Origin: Chelonoidis abingdonii
Lineage: Eukaryota > Chordata > Testudines > Testudinidae
Assembly (NCBI RefSeq): GCF_003597395.2
Contig: NC_133771.1
Location: forward strand, 133,717,957 to 133,781,956
DNA length: 64,000 nucleotides
Direction: 5' to 3'
The stretch's first letter is position 1, and every line of letters starts with the position of its first letter. The notes under the pieces were generated by a model, which saw only the letters and a program-made list of their open reading frames with translations, did no database searches and was not told the origin of the DNA. Both the position numbers and the translations under genes were made by a program. Below, piece by piece: positions 26,601 through 41,600 of this stretch.

Positions 26601-29600
26601 CCAGGATTACATTAGTATAAGAACAGAATCTGGACCTAACTTCCCAGAATGCAGACTGTGTTTTCCTATACGCTTTGTACAGCACCAAGCACACTGATGG
26701 CTTTCAATAAATAAAAAACACCTGGGACTTATAGTAATTTGGTCTCATAGGTAGAGATGAGTAAATTCATTTTGCCTGTTTTTTAATCCAATCAAATATA
26801 CAGTGGATTCAGAAGTTCAGCTTTCACTTTAATATACTTGGATTCACATTCCATGATAGACTTGAGAGACTGTGAACAGAGAGAGAAAATACTGTAAAAA
26901 ATAGGATGAAATTGAGCAGGAAGTGGGCAGAATGAAAAACAAATCTAAACTGACTGAGAGAAAAGAAAGAAATGGGGGAGAAAGATTTTTTAAAAATATA
27001 AAATTATGTGTGTATACTATATATAAGGCATATAATTATGCCAGCTTTAGGGGGATACTACTTCTGTTCCTAATACATAGCGCAGGTTTCCCTTTAGATA
27101 GAAAACATGTTTATTTGTTTGTTATTGTATATTTGAATGATCCTTGGAAACTATGTCTTTAAGTTACAGGAAGGAAAGATTCCCAAACTTTAATTTTTTA
27201 AACCCAATAACAATTTAAGAAGCTTGCAAAGCCTCAGACAACACCATTGTCACCCATCTCTTCTTAAAATATTCCTGTGAGCTAGGTAAGCATGATAATA
27301 AGGAAACCAAGGCACTGAGAGGCAACGTGACTTGCAAAAGACCACATACTGAGTCAGTGGCCAGGGAATATGTAGAACCCTAGACTTTAAGGTCAGAAGG
27401 GACCATTATGATAATCTAGTCTGACCTCCTGCATAATGCAGGCCATAGAATCTCACCCACCCACTCCTGTAACAAACCCCTAACCTATGCCTGAGTTATT
27501 GAAGTCCTCAAATTGTGGTTTGAAGACCTCAAGCTGCAGAGAATCCTCCAGCAAGATTAACCCACAAGACCATACTGCTTCTGAACTTTCTTTTCTGAAT
27601 CCAATGCCACAGTCCCAAAAAACAAAGCAAAGGAACAGAGCCAAGTGACCACATACCATAGGCTTATACTAGTCCATCTCCAAGGCTACATGTTAGATCC
27701 TGGATCACTATCATTATAATTTAGAGCAATGGTTCTCAGCCAGGGGCCCGGGGCCCCCTGGGGGGCTGAGAGCAGGTTTCAGGGGGCTGCCAAGCAGGGC
27801 CAACATTATACTCGCTGGGGCCCAGGGTAGAAAGCCAAAGCCCCATTGCATGGGGCTGAAGCCTGAGGCCCTAAGCCCTGCCACCTGGGGCTGAAGCCGA
27901 CACCTGAAAAATGTAGCTTCATGGGGACCCCTATGGTGTGGGGCCCCAGCCTGCTTGCTACCCACTAACATCGGCTCTGGTTTTATATTCAGAAAAACAG
28001 TTGTTGTGGCACAGGTAGGCCATGAAGTTTTTCTAGCATGTTGGGGGGCTTCAGAAAGAAAAAGATTGAGAACCCCTGATTTAGAGCCTAGCTTCTTGGA
28101 ACACACAATACAGTTCTATTTGGCTTTCAATTTGGGGTTAAACTCACAAACTTACCTGGACATGGGACTCCCTCACATTCTTTCGTTTCACGGCCACTTC
28201 CTTTACAAATTTTCCCACCCATTTGCGGCATGGGGGAATTGCAGAGACGGATGCGAGTGATGTTGCCTACTCCACAGGTCACAGAACAGGAAGACCAAGG
28301 AGACCAGTGACTCCAGCCACCATCTTGACGTACTGACAGAGGAAAAAAAAACCATACAACATAAGGAAGTGCTTGTCCCATCTGGGGGCATAATAGAAAT
28401 TCACTTGTGAACCTAGCCCTGCAACAGAGCTTTCTCCATTTTACAATAGGTGTCCCACCTTTTATTACTATCTGTTACAAAAGCCAACATTTGGGTTCAG
28501 ACATCAGAGACTATCTTACATATGAAACACAACCACCAACACAGGACTGAAGGGGACGTTAGAGTAGCTCAGTTCAGAGGACAGATCATTAAAAAAAAAT
28601 GTATTGTAAGTACATAAGAAAATACTTGTCTTAAACAATTGTTCAGGAGTGAATCTTGACTTAGTGTTCCTTTAGTCTGCCTTGTAAGTACAATAAATAT
28701 AAGATCACTTAGTATTTTACAAAAGTTTTCTATAACTACTTAATGCAGATATTTCTTCCCCATATCCTAAACACTTCTGTGCTTAAGGACTGTGCTGAGA
28801 ATCATGCCTCAATGACACACAAGCTATTAGCTGCCCCAGCAGAGTAGCCAGTGCTGCATACATGCTGACTCAAGGCAAGAGGCCCTACTTGTTAGTATCT
28901 TTCCTTTTACAGAGCAAAAACTAGACTGGCCAGTACACATGCATATTAGATTGACACTAAAGGTGAGGAATATTAGATGGATGAGTAAAGGAACAAAAAT
29001 ACAGTATGTCTTGATAACTAGTGTACTAATGCATAAATTAGTGTTAAAATATATACAGTTCTATCAAAGTGTGCATAGGAAATCCAGGCTAAGATTCCTT
29101 TTGCTTCATGGTTAGAAAGGGAGAAGCAGAGAGAACAAGAATAAAGAAAGAGAGATGTCAGCACTCACTGCGATTGTCACATTTGCCAAGACTACACGTT
29201 CTTGTCTGGATGGATGGGCCAACACAAGTGTTGCTGGTGACATCACATGACCTTCCTCTCTGCTGTGTTCCAGAGCCACATGTCACTGAGCACTCTGTCC
29301 ACTCAGACCATGGAGACCAACCATCTTCACTGTCTTTGGCTGCAGAAGAAGCAAAAACTGCTTAACACTGTTAATTCCTTTGTCATAAGATTTTTGTTCT
29401 CACATGTCTTTTTGTTAGAACTTATCCTGTGCTAGTTAGATCTCCGGTTCTGATTTTTATTTTAATCTATCACAGAAAAGATAGAGAACTTTATTTAAAA
29501 AGAAAACATAGTTAGAGATTGGCCCACCTCAGTTACCTGGATCTGAACACCCTCACATTTTATAAATTTAGATCTGGGGCAGGCCGCTATAATGGGCTGA

Positions 29601-32600
29601 GCCAATCTCTGGTTCCAGACATCTACATATTTTGGGACCCAGATACAAAATGCGAGGCTTGGACCCATCCCTGAACACAACATAACCATAAATGTGATCA
29701 AGAGCACAATGAAAATATGTGCTGTATATAATCTGAATAGGCAAGAAACCTGAATATGATGCAAAAAATATTACACTTCAGAAAACTGAAACTATTAAAA
29801 ATGTCTTGCAATTTCTTTTTCTGCAATAGACCTGTCCAGCCCAGAACAAGATATATATTCTGAAACTATTCTTACTACTAATGCAAGCTACAAACTGCAG
29901 TGCTATCTTGGAAGAATCCTTTTGTTATTCCGTTTCATATAGGTGAAGTATTGTAAGATTCAAAACAACCGAAGGAGAAAAGAAATTTGTGAGACTTTTT
30001 TGCCTTTCCAACAATTATTATATTGAAACACAGGAAATTCCCATTTTTCTCTAGAATCCAAACACATTCTATAGGGGAATGGCAGGCACACTAATCCACT
30101 CTGACTGCAGTCTACTTTAACCAGATAGTAAAAAAAGAGTAAGAAAAGCAAAGAATACACAATGGGAAATTGGAATGTGCAGCCAGGGAAAATGCAGTTA
30201 AACCTCACTATCCTGATGCTTAAATAATGATTTTTCTTTGGCTCAGTTGGTTTTCAACTCTTCCTTTACCACCACTTAAATAAAGTAGGTTTTTTAAAAA
30301 CTGCCAAACAGGTGGATTTTCCTTTTGTTAAATACTTACAATGAAAGCAGACAGGACAGCATTCACCTTCAATAAATGATGGATTGGCACAAAACACCGC
30401 TGGGCAAGTGATTTGATGGCACACGGTTTTAGAATTCTACATACAAAGAAAGCAACATATTGGCTCGTCTATATGTTCAAATACAGGCAAATCTGTGTAT
30501 CCAGGGAAAATTCTACCCATATGTTGAAGAGATTTTGCTTGTCATCATTTTAAAAGACAAAAATATTTTGTTTAATGAGGTTGGATCTTTATAAAAGGAA
30601 ATATTTTTAAACCAAGCAAGTTACCAGTATAAGTCTGCAGTATTGTCCATTAGAAACCAAGGACCTAATCCAAAACCCATCAAAGATAATGGGGAGTCTA
30701 TTTATTGATTTTAGTGAGCTTTTGATCAAGCCCTGAATAAAATGTTGAATGCTGGAACAGGATTGAGTAGCCAAGCTGGATTCAGTCCATTGTCCATTTT
30801 GGAAATAGGGGGAATCCTTCCATAATCTTACCTCACAGGTACATTTGGTGCAGCTATCCACAACCCAGTTTTCATTATCTGCAAAGGCACGACCATCCTG
30901 CCAGCAGACCGATTGGTTCTTTAGAGTTTTGTGAGGCCCAATCAATTCCCACATAATTTGGTTCTCCTCAGACTGAAAGATTAAACAAATAAATTAATTA
31001 TATAACTAAAGTGCCTTAAAACAAAAACCAGAGAAGCTATCACTCAATCACCTGACTTTAATATATGATTGAAAACTTACACTTTTATGCATTCATGTAC
31101 TTTAGCCAAGAAGAAAAACACAACTCAGTTACTGTACCACAGAGTGCAACTCTTTAAGCTAATATTATGATCATAATTACCTAGTGCTCAATAAAATCTA
31201 CTGTAGAAGGCTTTTTCCCCCCCTCCCAATGTAGTTCATCTTCAGAAGGGAAAATAATTCTAATCCGTGACATACAGTAACTTATTATAACTTTGTTTAC
31301 AAAGTATGAACATGATTCATAACTAGGACTTTAAGTAGCTACACACTTCATCATACTGCAGTGGTGAAAGACAAAAAGATAAAACTCACATGCATTCATT
31401 TCCTCCTTAGCTATAATATGTGGCCATTATAAATATAAACATTATATATTTATATATAACACACACATGCATAGATATGCACATACAGACATACGTATAT
31501 ACAGTACACATATGGCCAAATTTGCTTAGTGATTTTGAGTGCTTTGAATTTTGATTACCATATCGGAAATATTTTTAAATGGCCTGATTTTCAGAAATGT
31601 TGTTCTAAACCTGTCCTTCGAAAATCATGCCCAAGTGAAGTGTCATAGTTGGGCACGCAAAATCATTTGTCATCAGTTTTGAAAATGTAGGATTCCCTTT
31701 CCCCAACAACTTAGCTATCTTTATAGATGTTGAAGCAAAGTGACAGAGGGAGACAGAGAAGACAACATTCTATAATTGACTTTTTGTATTTTTTGATTCT
31801 TAAGTCCAGGGATACCTACCACTTTTTGAAGGTTATCCACTAAATTGTTAACAACAATGCGCAACCCAGTGAGCTCAGTGAACATAGTTCCCAGCTCTTC
31901 ACAGGAGCGGTCACAGAACTCCATCTTCTTCTCTGTCTGTTCGCCAACATATTCCGTGGTGACAGCAGGGTTAAGGTGAAGGATTTCAGTACTCTCATTG
32001 ATAGTGTTCACTTCAGCTGGTAGGGAGAGAGGGAAAAAAGAGTTATGTATACAAGTCTTCTGCTGATTACAGCTTACGGCTGGAATTATAGACTGGCACC
32101 TGTAGGTAGGGTTTAACTGTAGCTCTTTTGGAACAGCTTCATGCTAAATTATACCCAAGAATAAAAGAGAGGGGTTGAATGTCAGCTGCTTCCAATTATA
32201 GACATTCCCTTTCAAAATTAAGAGCCCAGATCCATCTCACATAGTTATCATTTAAAGGCACTATTGGCAGCGTAAAACACACATTTATGAAAAAAGATAA
32301 TAAAAACATAGACTGTCATAAAAACATACACATTAAGTCCTCTCAAGGCCATGAAAAGTTTTGCATTTTTCATGACACAACAAGGGCTATCCTTTTCATT
32401 TGGGTCACAGAGACAGGACTCTTCTACTAATGAGGCCACCATTAAGAGGCCAAGGTGGCTTTTAAGCCACATTTGTGCTCCCCCAATTTCTGGGATAGCC
32501 AAGACCTTCTTCAGCCCCATGCACATCTCATAGCAGCCTTGTGGCTCTTCTAAATTAAACAAAATGGTAACAGCTTCTTATGGTATGCGTACACTGCACT

Positions 32601-35600
32601 TAAACACCTGTAGCTGGATGGTGTCAGCTGCCTTGGGCTCAAGGGGCTCGGGCTACAGGCATGTTTTATTGCAGCGTAGACTGTCAGGACCAGGCTAGAA
32701 CCTGGACACAAGACTCTGGGACCCACCCCCACACACACAGAAGGTCCCAGAACCTGGGCTCCAGCCTGAGCCCAAATATCTATACTACAATTAAACAACC
32801 CCGTAGTCCAAGTTCTGGAAGCCCGAGTCAGCTGACATGGACTAGCTGTAACTGCTTAATTGCAGTGTAGACAGACCCTTAGTGGCACTTCTGTACCACA
32901 GAATCACCAAAAAGCACAGTGGTCCAGTCAACCCTCTCTCCCTACTGGTACAATCCTCTACATCCAGAGGAGAAGTATAGCCAACTGTACTAGCCAGAAA
33001 TTCATCCCAGCTCCAACATCAAGGAAATATTGCTTAGATAACTTGTAAAAGCAGCAGAGAATCCTGTGGCACCTTATAGACTAACAGACGTTTTGGAGCA
33101 TGAGCTTTCGTGGGTGAATACCCACTTCGTCAGACGCAGACGTTAGTTTACAGATCCAGACTAACACAGCTACCCCTCTGATATTAGATAACTTGGATAG
33201 TTTCTCTGCTTGGGTAACTTTTCCAGCCCCTTTGTGGCACCAGACCTCTATTTATCTACTGAATATCTACAATATGGTGAGTGTTTCTCCCACACTGACC
33301 TGCTGATGTTCTTCAGTAATCATCTGGAAGGACATTACCTAAGGCTGAAAAAGTAATTTAAACTCTGACCTTTATGGACTCTCTGGTGAGACTGAAAACA
33401 AAGGTGAAAATTGTGGTGTTTGACTATCCACTGGAAATAAACTTAGACCAACAACAATTCCACACAGGCAACCAGAGAGCTGTCAGAATACAGCAGTTTT
33501 CAGTTACAATCAGCACATAGCTGCATAACCCATCAAAAATCCCTTAAACCATGCAGCTCCCTTTGATACAGTGCTGATTAAATGGGCTACCTCTAGCCTG
33601 AGATAGATATCCTCTTTTCCATGCTCTGTTCTCCTAAGTCATCAACTAACTAAGAGAGTCCAGATACCACAACTATCACTGGTGGAATAAGTGGAAGACC
33701 AGAGAGTGTTCACTGCCATTTGTTAGTTAATGCTGCAGCTCATGTAATATTAGTGTTTTTTGCAGCTTCACCTTATGGCTGGCTGTATGGGTGAAACTTA
33801 GAATAAACTTCTTTACTACAAAAACTATGGAGAAAAATAATTCAGGCCAAACACTGCTCCCGCTGAAGTTAGAAGTTTTGCCATTCTCTTCAACAGAAAC
33901 AGGCAAGGACCTTAGGGCACATCTACACTGCAGCTGGAAGCATGTTTCCCAGCACAGGTAGACCGACACGCACTAACTCAGGTCTAGCTAGTTCACTGAA
34001 AATAGCAGCGTAGCTGGGATATCATGGGTGGCAGGTTGGGCTAGTACAGACCCAGGGAGCCCAGGTGGGTATGCAATCAAGCAGCTAGCCCAACCCACTA
34101 GCCCAGCTGCACTGCTACTTTGAATGCACTAGCTAGCGCAGAGCTAGTGCATCCATCTATCCATGCCGGGAAGCATGCTCCCAGCAACAAAGTAGATGTA
34201 CTGTATGCGTCCTTGCCTGTTTCTGTGGAAGAGAATGACAAAACTCTCATTATCTTCAGCTGGAGCAGTATTTGACCTTAATTCTTCTTCTCCTTAGTCT
34301 CTGTAATGGCAATCAGCTTTGTGTATTTGTGCGACTGAGAGGTTTTGTTTTGCTAGCAAGAAGCTTATTCAACGTTTCACCCGTGAAACCAGGCATAAGG
34401 TGAAACTGCCAAAAATATTAAGACACCAGCTGAGCTGCAACATTAACAAATGGGTGGCAGTGAAAACTCTGTTCTTCTGCTTATTCCGCCAGTGATAGCC
34501 AGAGCATCCCAAGGTCCCTCAGCTAGTGTACACATATCCCTTAGTGTGAGGTCTAAGTAACCCAAGGCTTTGTTATTAAACTGCAGTGAAAATTATGGCA
34601 GAAGCAAAGGAGACAGCTAAATATCATCACTGAAAATCACTAGCAAAAACTGGCTTTTGGCATAATCCTACAGTCCTTGTGCAAAAAAAAATTCCCATTT
34701 AAGTCACCTGGGGTTTTGCCAGTGTGAGGACTACAAAATCAGGCATTTTTTATTCCCCCTCTGAGTAAATGAGGAAACAACATGGTTCCATACTGAATCG
34801 AACCCAAGGATATCTTCCAATTACAGTTTACTTCCCAAATTACTGAAAGGGTTAGGGCAGGGGTCGGCAGCCTTTCAGGAGTGGTGTGCCAACTCTTCAT
34901 TTATTCACTCTGATTTAAGGTTTCATGTGCCAGTAATACATTTTAATGTTTTTTAGAAGGTCTCTGTCTATATTATATAACTAAACTATTGTCATATGTA
35001 AACAAGGTTTTCAAAATGTTTAAGAAGCTTTATTTAAAATTAAGTTAAAATGCTGATCTTATGCCGCCAGTCTGCTCAGTCCACTGCCAGTCTGGGGTTC
35101 CGTTCACCTAGGCCGGCTGCAGGCTAAGTGGGACCGGCAGCCGGGACCCCGGCTGGCAAGGGGCCAGCAGCCAGAACCTAGGACCAGCAGCAGGCTGAGC
35201 AGGGCCAGCGGCCAGGACCCCAGACCAGCGGTGGGCTGAGCGGCTCAGCCTACTGCCACTCAGCCCGCTGCCAGTCTGGGATCCCAGCCCTGCCCACATA
35301 GAGTGGGTACCTACCTTCTCCCTGGTTCGAGCCTATTCTCTTCCTCTCTCTCTGCACTAAGCTGAGGGTGGGAGTGCACTGAGCACAGGGCTGGGGGTGA
35401 AGGAGCAGTCTGGGGGTTGAGGTGTAGGGTCTGGCCAGGAGCTAAAATGAAGGAGGGAGCTCAGGATTGGGGAGAAGGTTTGGGTGTGGAGTGCTTACCT
35501 GAGCAGCTCCCATTTGGTGTGAGGGATGCAAGTGGGAATGGGGGGAAAGGCGGTGCAGGAGCTCCCATTTGGAGCTCAGGGTGGGGGTGGGGATGTAGGG

Positions 35601-38600
35601 GGTGCAAGGGTCAGGGCATGGGGTGTGTGAGGACTCCTGTTGACATAGCTATTGCCACTCATGGGGGCTGAAGTAATTAAGACGACGGAAGAGCTCTCTC
35701 CTGTCAGCTTAGAGCATCTGCACTAGAAGCATTACAGCAGCACAGAGCCGCTGTAAGCTCTGTAGAGTAACCATAGCCTAAGTTGCAATGGCTGGTGATA
35801 GCCCTCATAGGAGCTGTTACATTGACATGGAAATGCTGGAGTGAACTGTATGCCCAGCTAAGGCCAGGCTATACATTGGCTCCGGGCACTTCAAATGTCC
35901 CCCAAGAGGGCAGATGTTCTACAAAATGCACTCGATGGAGCATTATGTAGGGATAATTGAACATGTTTGGGAAGAGTTCTGAAGTCACAGTTTAAAAGTT
36001 CTCCCTGTACATAGCAAATTGCTGGAGTTCAGTATGACAGAAAACAGCAGCAATAATTCTTCCAAACATTTTGAAGCGAGAGGACTTATTTTCTGCCAAA
36101 AGATTTTATTTAATGAAACTAGGTTTTTTTACAAATAATAATGATAATAAATGGGGACTAAAATCCTGCTCTGCGCCATTGAGGTCCTTACTCAGTGTCT
36201 ACTCACTCCTTACATAGGTAAAGCTCCTTTTGACTTCAAAGGGAGCTTTGTGTGAGTAACAGCTACAGGATGTAGCCAAACATTGATCTCAGCTTTATGG
36301 GAAGCTTTACTTCTCTGCCTTTCAGTAAAGATTCATTCACCATATTTAGTGTCAATACAGTACCTCAATCTAGTAAGGTGAACCAGAGTCTAATGTAGCT
36401 TAGATAGACTGATTTGACCGCTCTGCCCTTTCTTAAATGTTCCAAAGGAGAAATGCGGCCAGTGATTGCAATACAGCATATCATCACAAATGTATCAGCT
36501 CAATAGCCACATGAGGTGAAAGGAACTTAAAAAATGGGGAGGGGAGGCTGATTTTATTCTTAGTTACCCCATGGTTTGTGAATACCTTGCAACATAGTCT
36601 ACACTGAATTGTTTCCAGTTATCACATTTAAAGAAATTGGTATCTTAGCGACTAGGACAGAAAGAAACTACATATTTGGCATCATGGGCCAGAATCATCT
36701 GTGGTGTGACTCCCATTAGTTCAGTTGCCTTTTGATTCTTTGAAATGAATGCCATTTTCTTAGTATGTGGAAACATTAGGTTTCTCTGATTCCCCATGTG
36801 ATACTTTTCAGACCATTAATTTCATACTGTCAAGTCAATGTAGAAATTTGACTTGACCTGAGCATTTTAAGAACATTGTTAAATCTGCAATCTCAACAGA
36901 CTTCAGTCCTAAACAACGTTAGAAGCATTATAGCTATACTCCCTACTCCCCCTTGGCAATCAGCGAAAGAAGACACCTGGGGATTTCTGGGGAGGCAGTT
37001 CTATAGGGCTGGCTTCCTGCTCATCTCTTAAGGGCTAGATGACTCGCTTTGGAAGGAAAAGGTGCTGAAACTGTAAATGTTGATATAAAGGTAAAAATGT
37101 GCATCTTTTCCCAAACACAACTCTCATTCCTCTGAGCTGGCCATGGGTGGGATTTTATTTTATGTATTTATTTAGCTTTTTAAAACATGCCTCTCCAAAT
37201 CTCTGTGCACATGTATAAGTTATTTTTTAAAATGCACACAATGATCACATTATAGTGAGACTCCCCCACCCATCAATCCAACAGCTCCCTCCTGGACCAC
37301 CTCTCTCGTTAGCCTACCTCTCAGAAAGGGTTGCACTGTGCCCTGAAAGTCAACAAATTCAGGCCCCTGTCAGAAAAGCAACAGGAGTAATCCCAGAGTT
37401 GAGGGGATTTCATTGACAATGCCTGCCCTGCCCTCCACCCTCCACCCCCGGCCTCTCACATTTAAATCTGGAGTCAGTTAGCTCAGGCACCTCAGCTCAG
37501 CTGCCATGTAATCAGCAAAGGAGAAAGGAAGGACAGCCTTGTGTTTCATGCATTGTCCTAAAGCTTGAGGGATCTGGATTAAAATCCTAGCACTGCCACA
37601 GACTTTCTTGGGGAAATCATTTAATCTATTTGTGACTCTGTTCCCTTCCTGTAAAATGGAGATAATCACATTCCCTTTCTCCTACCCTTTGTCTGTCTTG
37701 TCTATTTAGATTGGAGCATGGATTCTCTCTTCCTATGTGCTTGTACAGCACCTAGCACAATAGAGACCTGAACTGGGTTGGATCCCCTAGATGCCACCAT
37801 AATGCAAATAATAATAAAAATAAAAATAGAGGTCTCTAGCTATTAAAGATTTCATAGACCAAAACTAACTCCTTGAACTGCACCCAGGAATAAAGTGGAA
37901 GACTTTGCCACCCACTCCCAGCAAGAAACTCCTCCTAGTAAGTGGACATCCACATCTGCAGTAGCTGAAGTTTGCTAGCGCTCACTAGATATAGCATCCA
38001 GTAGTGTAGATTGCAGTAATCCAATCTGGAAGTAACACAGGCATGAATACCTGTGGCAACTCACGGTCCAAATTCTACAGAACAGGTTGCAAGCTAATCA
38101 AGTGTAGATGGGACAAAGATTTCTTGGCCACTGCTGATATCTGAACATCTATAGGCAACTAAGATTCCAAAAAGACCCAATGCAGATCCATGCTTCAGTC
38201 ACATTTGGTCAATGTTCAGCCAGACTAGCATCTGGGGCTCAATCAAGGTGTGTGTTGTTAATTTAAAGTTATTTGTCTTGGCATCAAACCATACCAAAGA
38301 TTAACTACCATAACTGTTTTCCCATCTGAAAGTACAGTGACTGTCTAAACAGAGAATAGCCTTATTTAGATTTGTGCTGAAATACCAAAGTCCTGAAGTA
38401 TAATCTGAAAGCTGGCTCCATGATGGATTTTCATAGATCCCAGAAAGTGTTTTGCAAGAATGTCACAGGTCACAAAGGTTGAGACTATCTTCATGGTAGT
38501 TCCACACAAGAAGCAACAAGAACTGCTAATATAGGGCCCCTGAGTACATAGAACAGTCCCTGGAAGCAGCAGGGCCATTCTATACTCCTGCCTGCTCAGT

Positions 38601-41600
38601 GTTCCCATGGACGTGTTGGTCCAATGTCCTACACCTCCTGCCTCTCTCCAGAGTCCAAGTGATTAACAAGCATTCCTGCCTCTCTCTAAGCTCCAGGAAA
38701 ACATCCCTCAACCTTCCCACTTCCCAGCCCTCTCAGTTCTCCCACCTGTATTTTAAATAGTTTTCAAATAAAAGGTTAAATTGTCCCCAAACAAGTTTTG
38801 AACCTCCCAGACTTGACCAAATACTTCTAGTGTCTAGCATCACCATGCTCAGTTAAAGCCCAAGCCTTGTTCTTTCACAAACCTCCAATGGAAGGGTGAA
38901 ATGCAGCCAAGGGGAAGGGCAGGAGCACAAGCCAGCCTGGATAGAAACAGCGCTGCTGAGCTTGCAGGCAGCTCCCTGCACATTTGCATAATTCCCTGCC
39001 AGTATCAGTGAGAGGTGCTAACCCAGAACTGCCACAGAAACAATCACTTCCTGTCACAAATATGAGCCAAAAGTTCACATTAGGAAGATGGCCTATGCCT
39101 ATATAATAATAGGTCCAGAACAGCAATATATACACCTCTACCCCGATATAATGTGACCTGATATAACAAGAATTCGGATATAACACAGTAAAACAGTGCT
39201 CTGGCTGCGCACTCTGGTGGATCAAAGCAAGTTTGATATAACGCGGTTTCACCTATAATGCGGTAAGATTTTTTGGCTCCCGAGGACAGCGTTATATAGG
39301 GGTAGAGGTGTACCTTACACTGGAAGAGGCATATACAGGCTTAGCCTGATTAGCAGTCCAGTGTTCCCTTTCATGTCTTTACTCAACATCAGATCATTAG
39401 GATGATTTGAAATACAGAATGTCGCACGTTCCCATCAATATGTTGCAGTGTATTAAGAAACGTAGTACAGTGTGATATGTGTTAAACTTGTTAGCCAAGT
39501 GAGCAGTACATCACCAATGGCTTTTCTACTGTGGTAATTGAGCTACATGGGCAGCGCCATGAAGCTGCAAACTGCAACCATGTGTGTGGCATGTCTCATG
39601 TTGCTCACATGCATGCCACAAAAATGATGCGACTCCAGCTCACATATTTGAATGAGGAATTTCCATTCCATTGTGTTCAATTTAGTGTTGTAAAAAAAAG
39701 AAAAGAACATTATTAATTGGTCTATTGACCTGCCTTCTTCCGGAGATGGTGAAAAAAACAAAACTGTGTGAGATACCTGATTTGTAGCTCTTGTGTTTGG
39801 ACCCCAGACATAGCTGACGGATATGGTTTGGGGGGAAGAGGGAACACCTGTAGCAAAACAACTCCCTAGTTGACCATACAACTGCAGATGCTGATGTAAG
39901 CAAGGTATTCCAGCTAAGGTTAGTATCAGCAGGCAGTACTGTCATAATTTTCCTTCTACTTTCTCTTTACAGTATGGTTCCATGGGTTTTGGCTTGATAC
40001 AATCTACTTTTGCTGACACTATTTCCCTTCTTGGTAATCTTCCAACACAAACAGAGGCAATCTGGAGATCTGCTCTGTATTGGCACAGCAGATCATGCCA
40101 TTATATCCTCATCTAGGTGAAGAGGGTTCTGTCAGTCTTTTAATTACATCAGTTACTCTAGATTTCAAAGCTCTGCCTTGTGGATCAGACGGTTTAATGT
40201 GGTCCTTCGTGTCTACATGGGCTTGATATTTACAAAGCTCACTCTTTGCCGGGGATGAGGGAAGTGATGCCTGAACTTTGGCATCCTGGATGCCAGCCTT
40301 CTGCTTTACTCTGAATGCACCATGGCATAAACCAAAACAAGATTTACACTTTCCAATACCTGTCCCTTCACCCACACACATCCTGCCACTAACAACGGAG
40401 CCCTGGATAAAACTGATCACACGTTTTGATTTGCTCTCTACTCAGAATGGAAACATTAGCAATGAGATGTTTCCCCTCCTACTCCCTCTTCCTTTTTGCC
40501 ATTGAGCAATGGTGGGAAGTGTAGATATGACTTATGTAGAGTTCTCACTTAACCTGAGCAAAGGAACCTGCTTAAATGAAATGTGCCAAAACCATAGAAG
40601 GGTATGCTTGATGCCTATGCTGCCTAGAGTAAGACTCTCAACTATCAAGCCTACAAATGTTTAAAACACCCACCAGTACAGTATCTAAAAGCTAGATCCA
40701 CAAATGGACTTAGGTACCTAGCTGCCACTTTTGGCACCACTGAGGTCCTTTAAAAACCCTGCTCAGCTGCCACCTAGCTCTGTAGATTGCCAAAGCCCCA
40801 TGGCATCTAAATTTTCACCATTACAATTCCCTTGGGGGCTGCTCCTTATTCCCTTTGTTGTTTGCTTTGGCAATGAAACCATTTGCAACAATGATGAAGA
40901 AACAGCCCCTTGGTAAAGGACATTAAAATGCATTCTGAATTAGAACACAAGATAGCTTTGTATGCTGATGAAGCCTTGTTGTATTTGCAGGATCCAGAAG
41001 CCTCATTAAAATTTAAAGAACAATTGACTCCAGAATTTGGGCAGGTATCAGGCTTCAGAATAATCTACAATCAATCTGAAATTTTAGGAATTAATATTCT
41101 CCAGAGGGTCAAAACAAACTGTTGTCAGCTACATAAATTTAAACAGGCAAAGGAACTGTTAAAATATTTAGGAATAAATATTCTGGAGAAACATAAAAAT
41201 CTTTTTAAGGCAAATTATCCTCCCTGTGGAATACAGAAATAAAAGACTTGGAGGAATGGAACAAATATGAAATCTCTTACCTAAACAGGTAAAAAATAAC
41301 ATCCTCATAAAGTTACTATTTTTGTTTCAGTGCTTCCCTACTGGTATCCCTGACGTGACATTAAAAACATGGCCGGATACACTATTAAAATGTATATGGA
41401 AATGGAAAACCCAAAGGGTGAGTGCTATAGTTCTGTGTAAGCTTACAAAGTGGAGTGGACTGGCGTTCCTCAATTTGGTTTATTATCATTATGGATTGAA
41501 ATTAAAAGATGTGATTGATTGGGTTAACGATAGACCATTGAAACACAGGGTAAAACTTAAACAAGCTGGCAGACAAATATAGCTATTCATAGTAATTGTT

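Larger units (their letters stand above)
25756..28155 (-). other. THBS2 intron 9
   Basis: Contains a GTTACACC-type short palindrome (about 26,524-26,645), a MIR-like piece on the minus strand (27,240-27,373), a CR1 fragment (27,374-27,600) and a hAT miniature element (27,727-28,078) ending 77 bases from exon 9. Confidence 0.55.

Noticed and set aside
27714..28106. 130-codon minus-strand open frame
   Set aside because: Coincides with the hAT element at 27,727-28,078 and its target duplications.
30607..30831. In-frame extension of THBS2 exon 6 beyond its donor
   Set aside because: The open frame continues into intron 6, but GTAAGA at 30,831 is a good donor, the VWC domain continues correctly in exon 7, and the extension has no family match.
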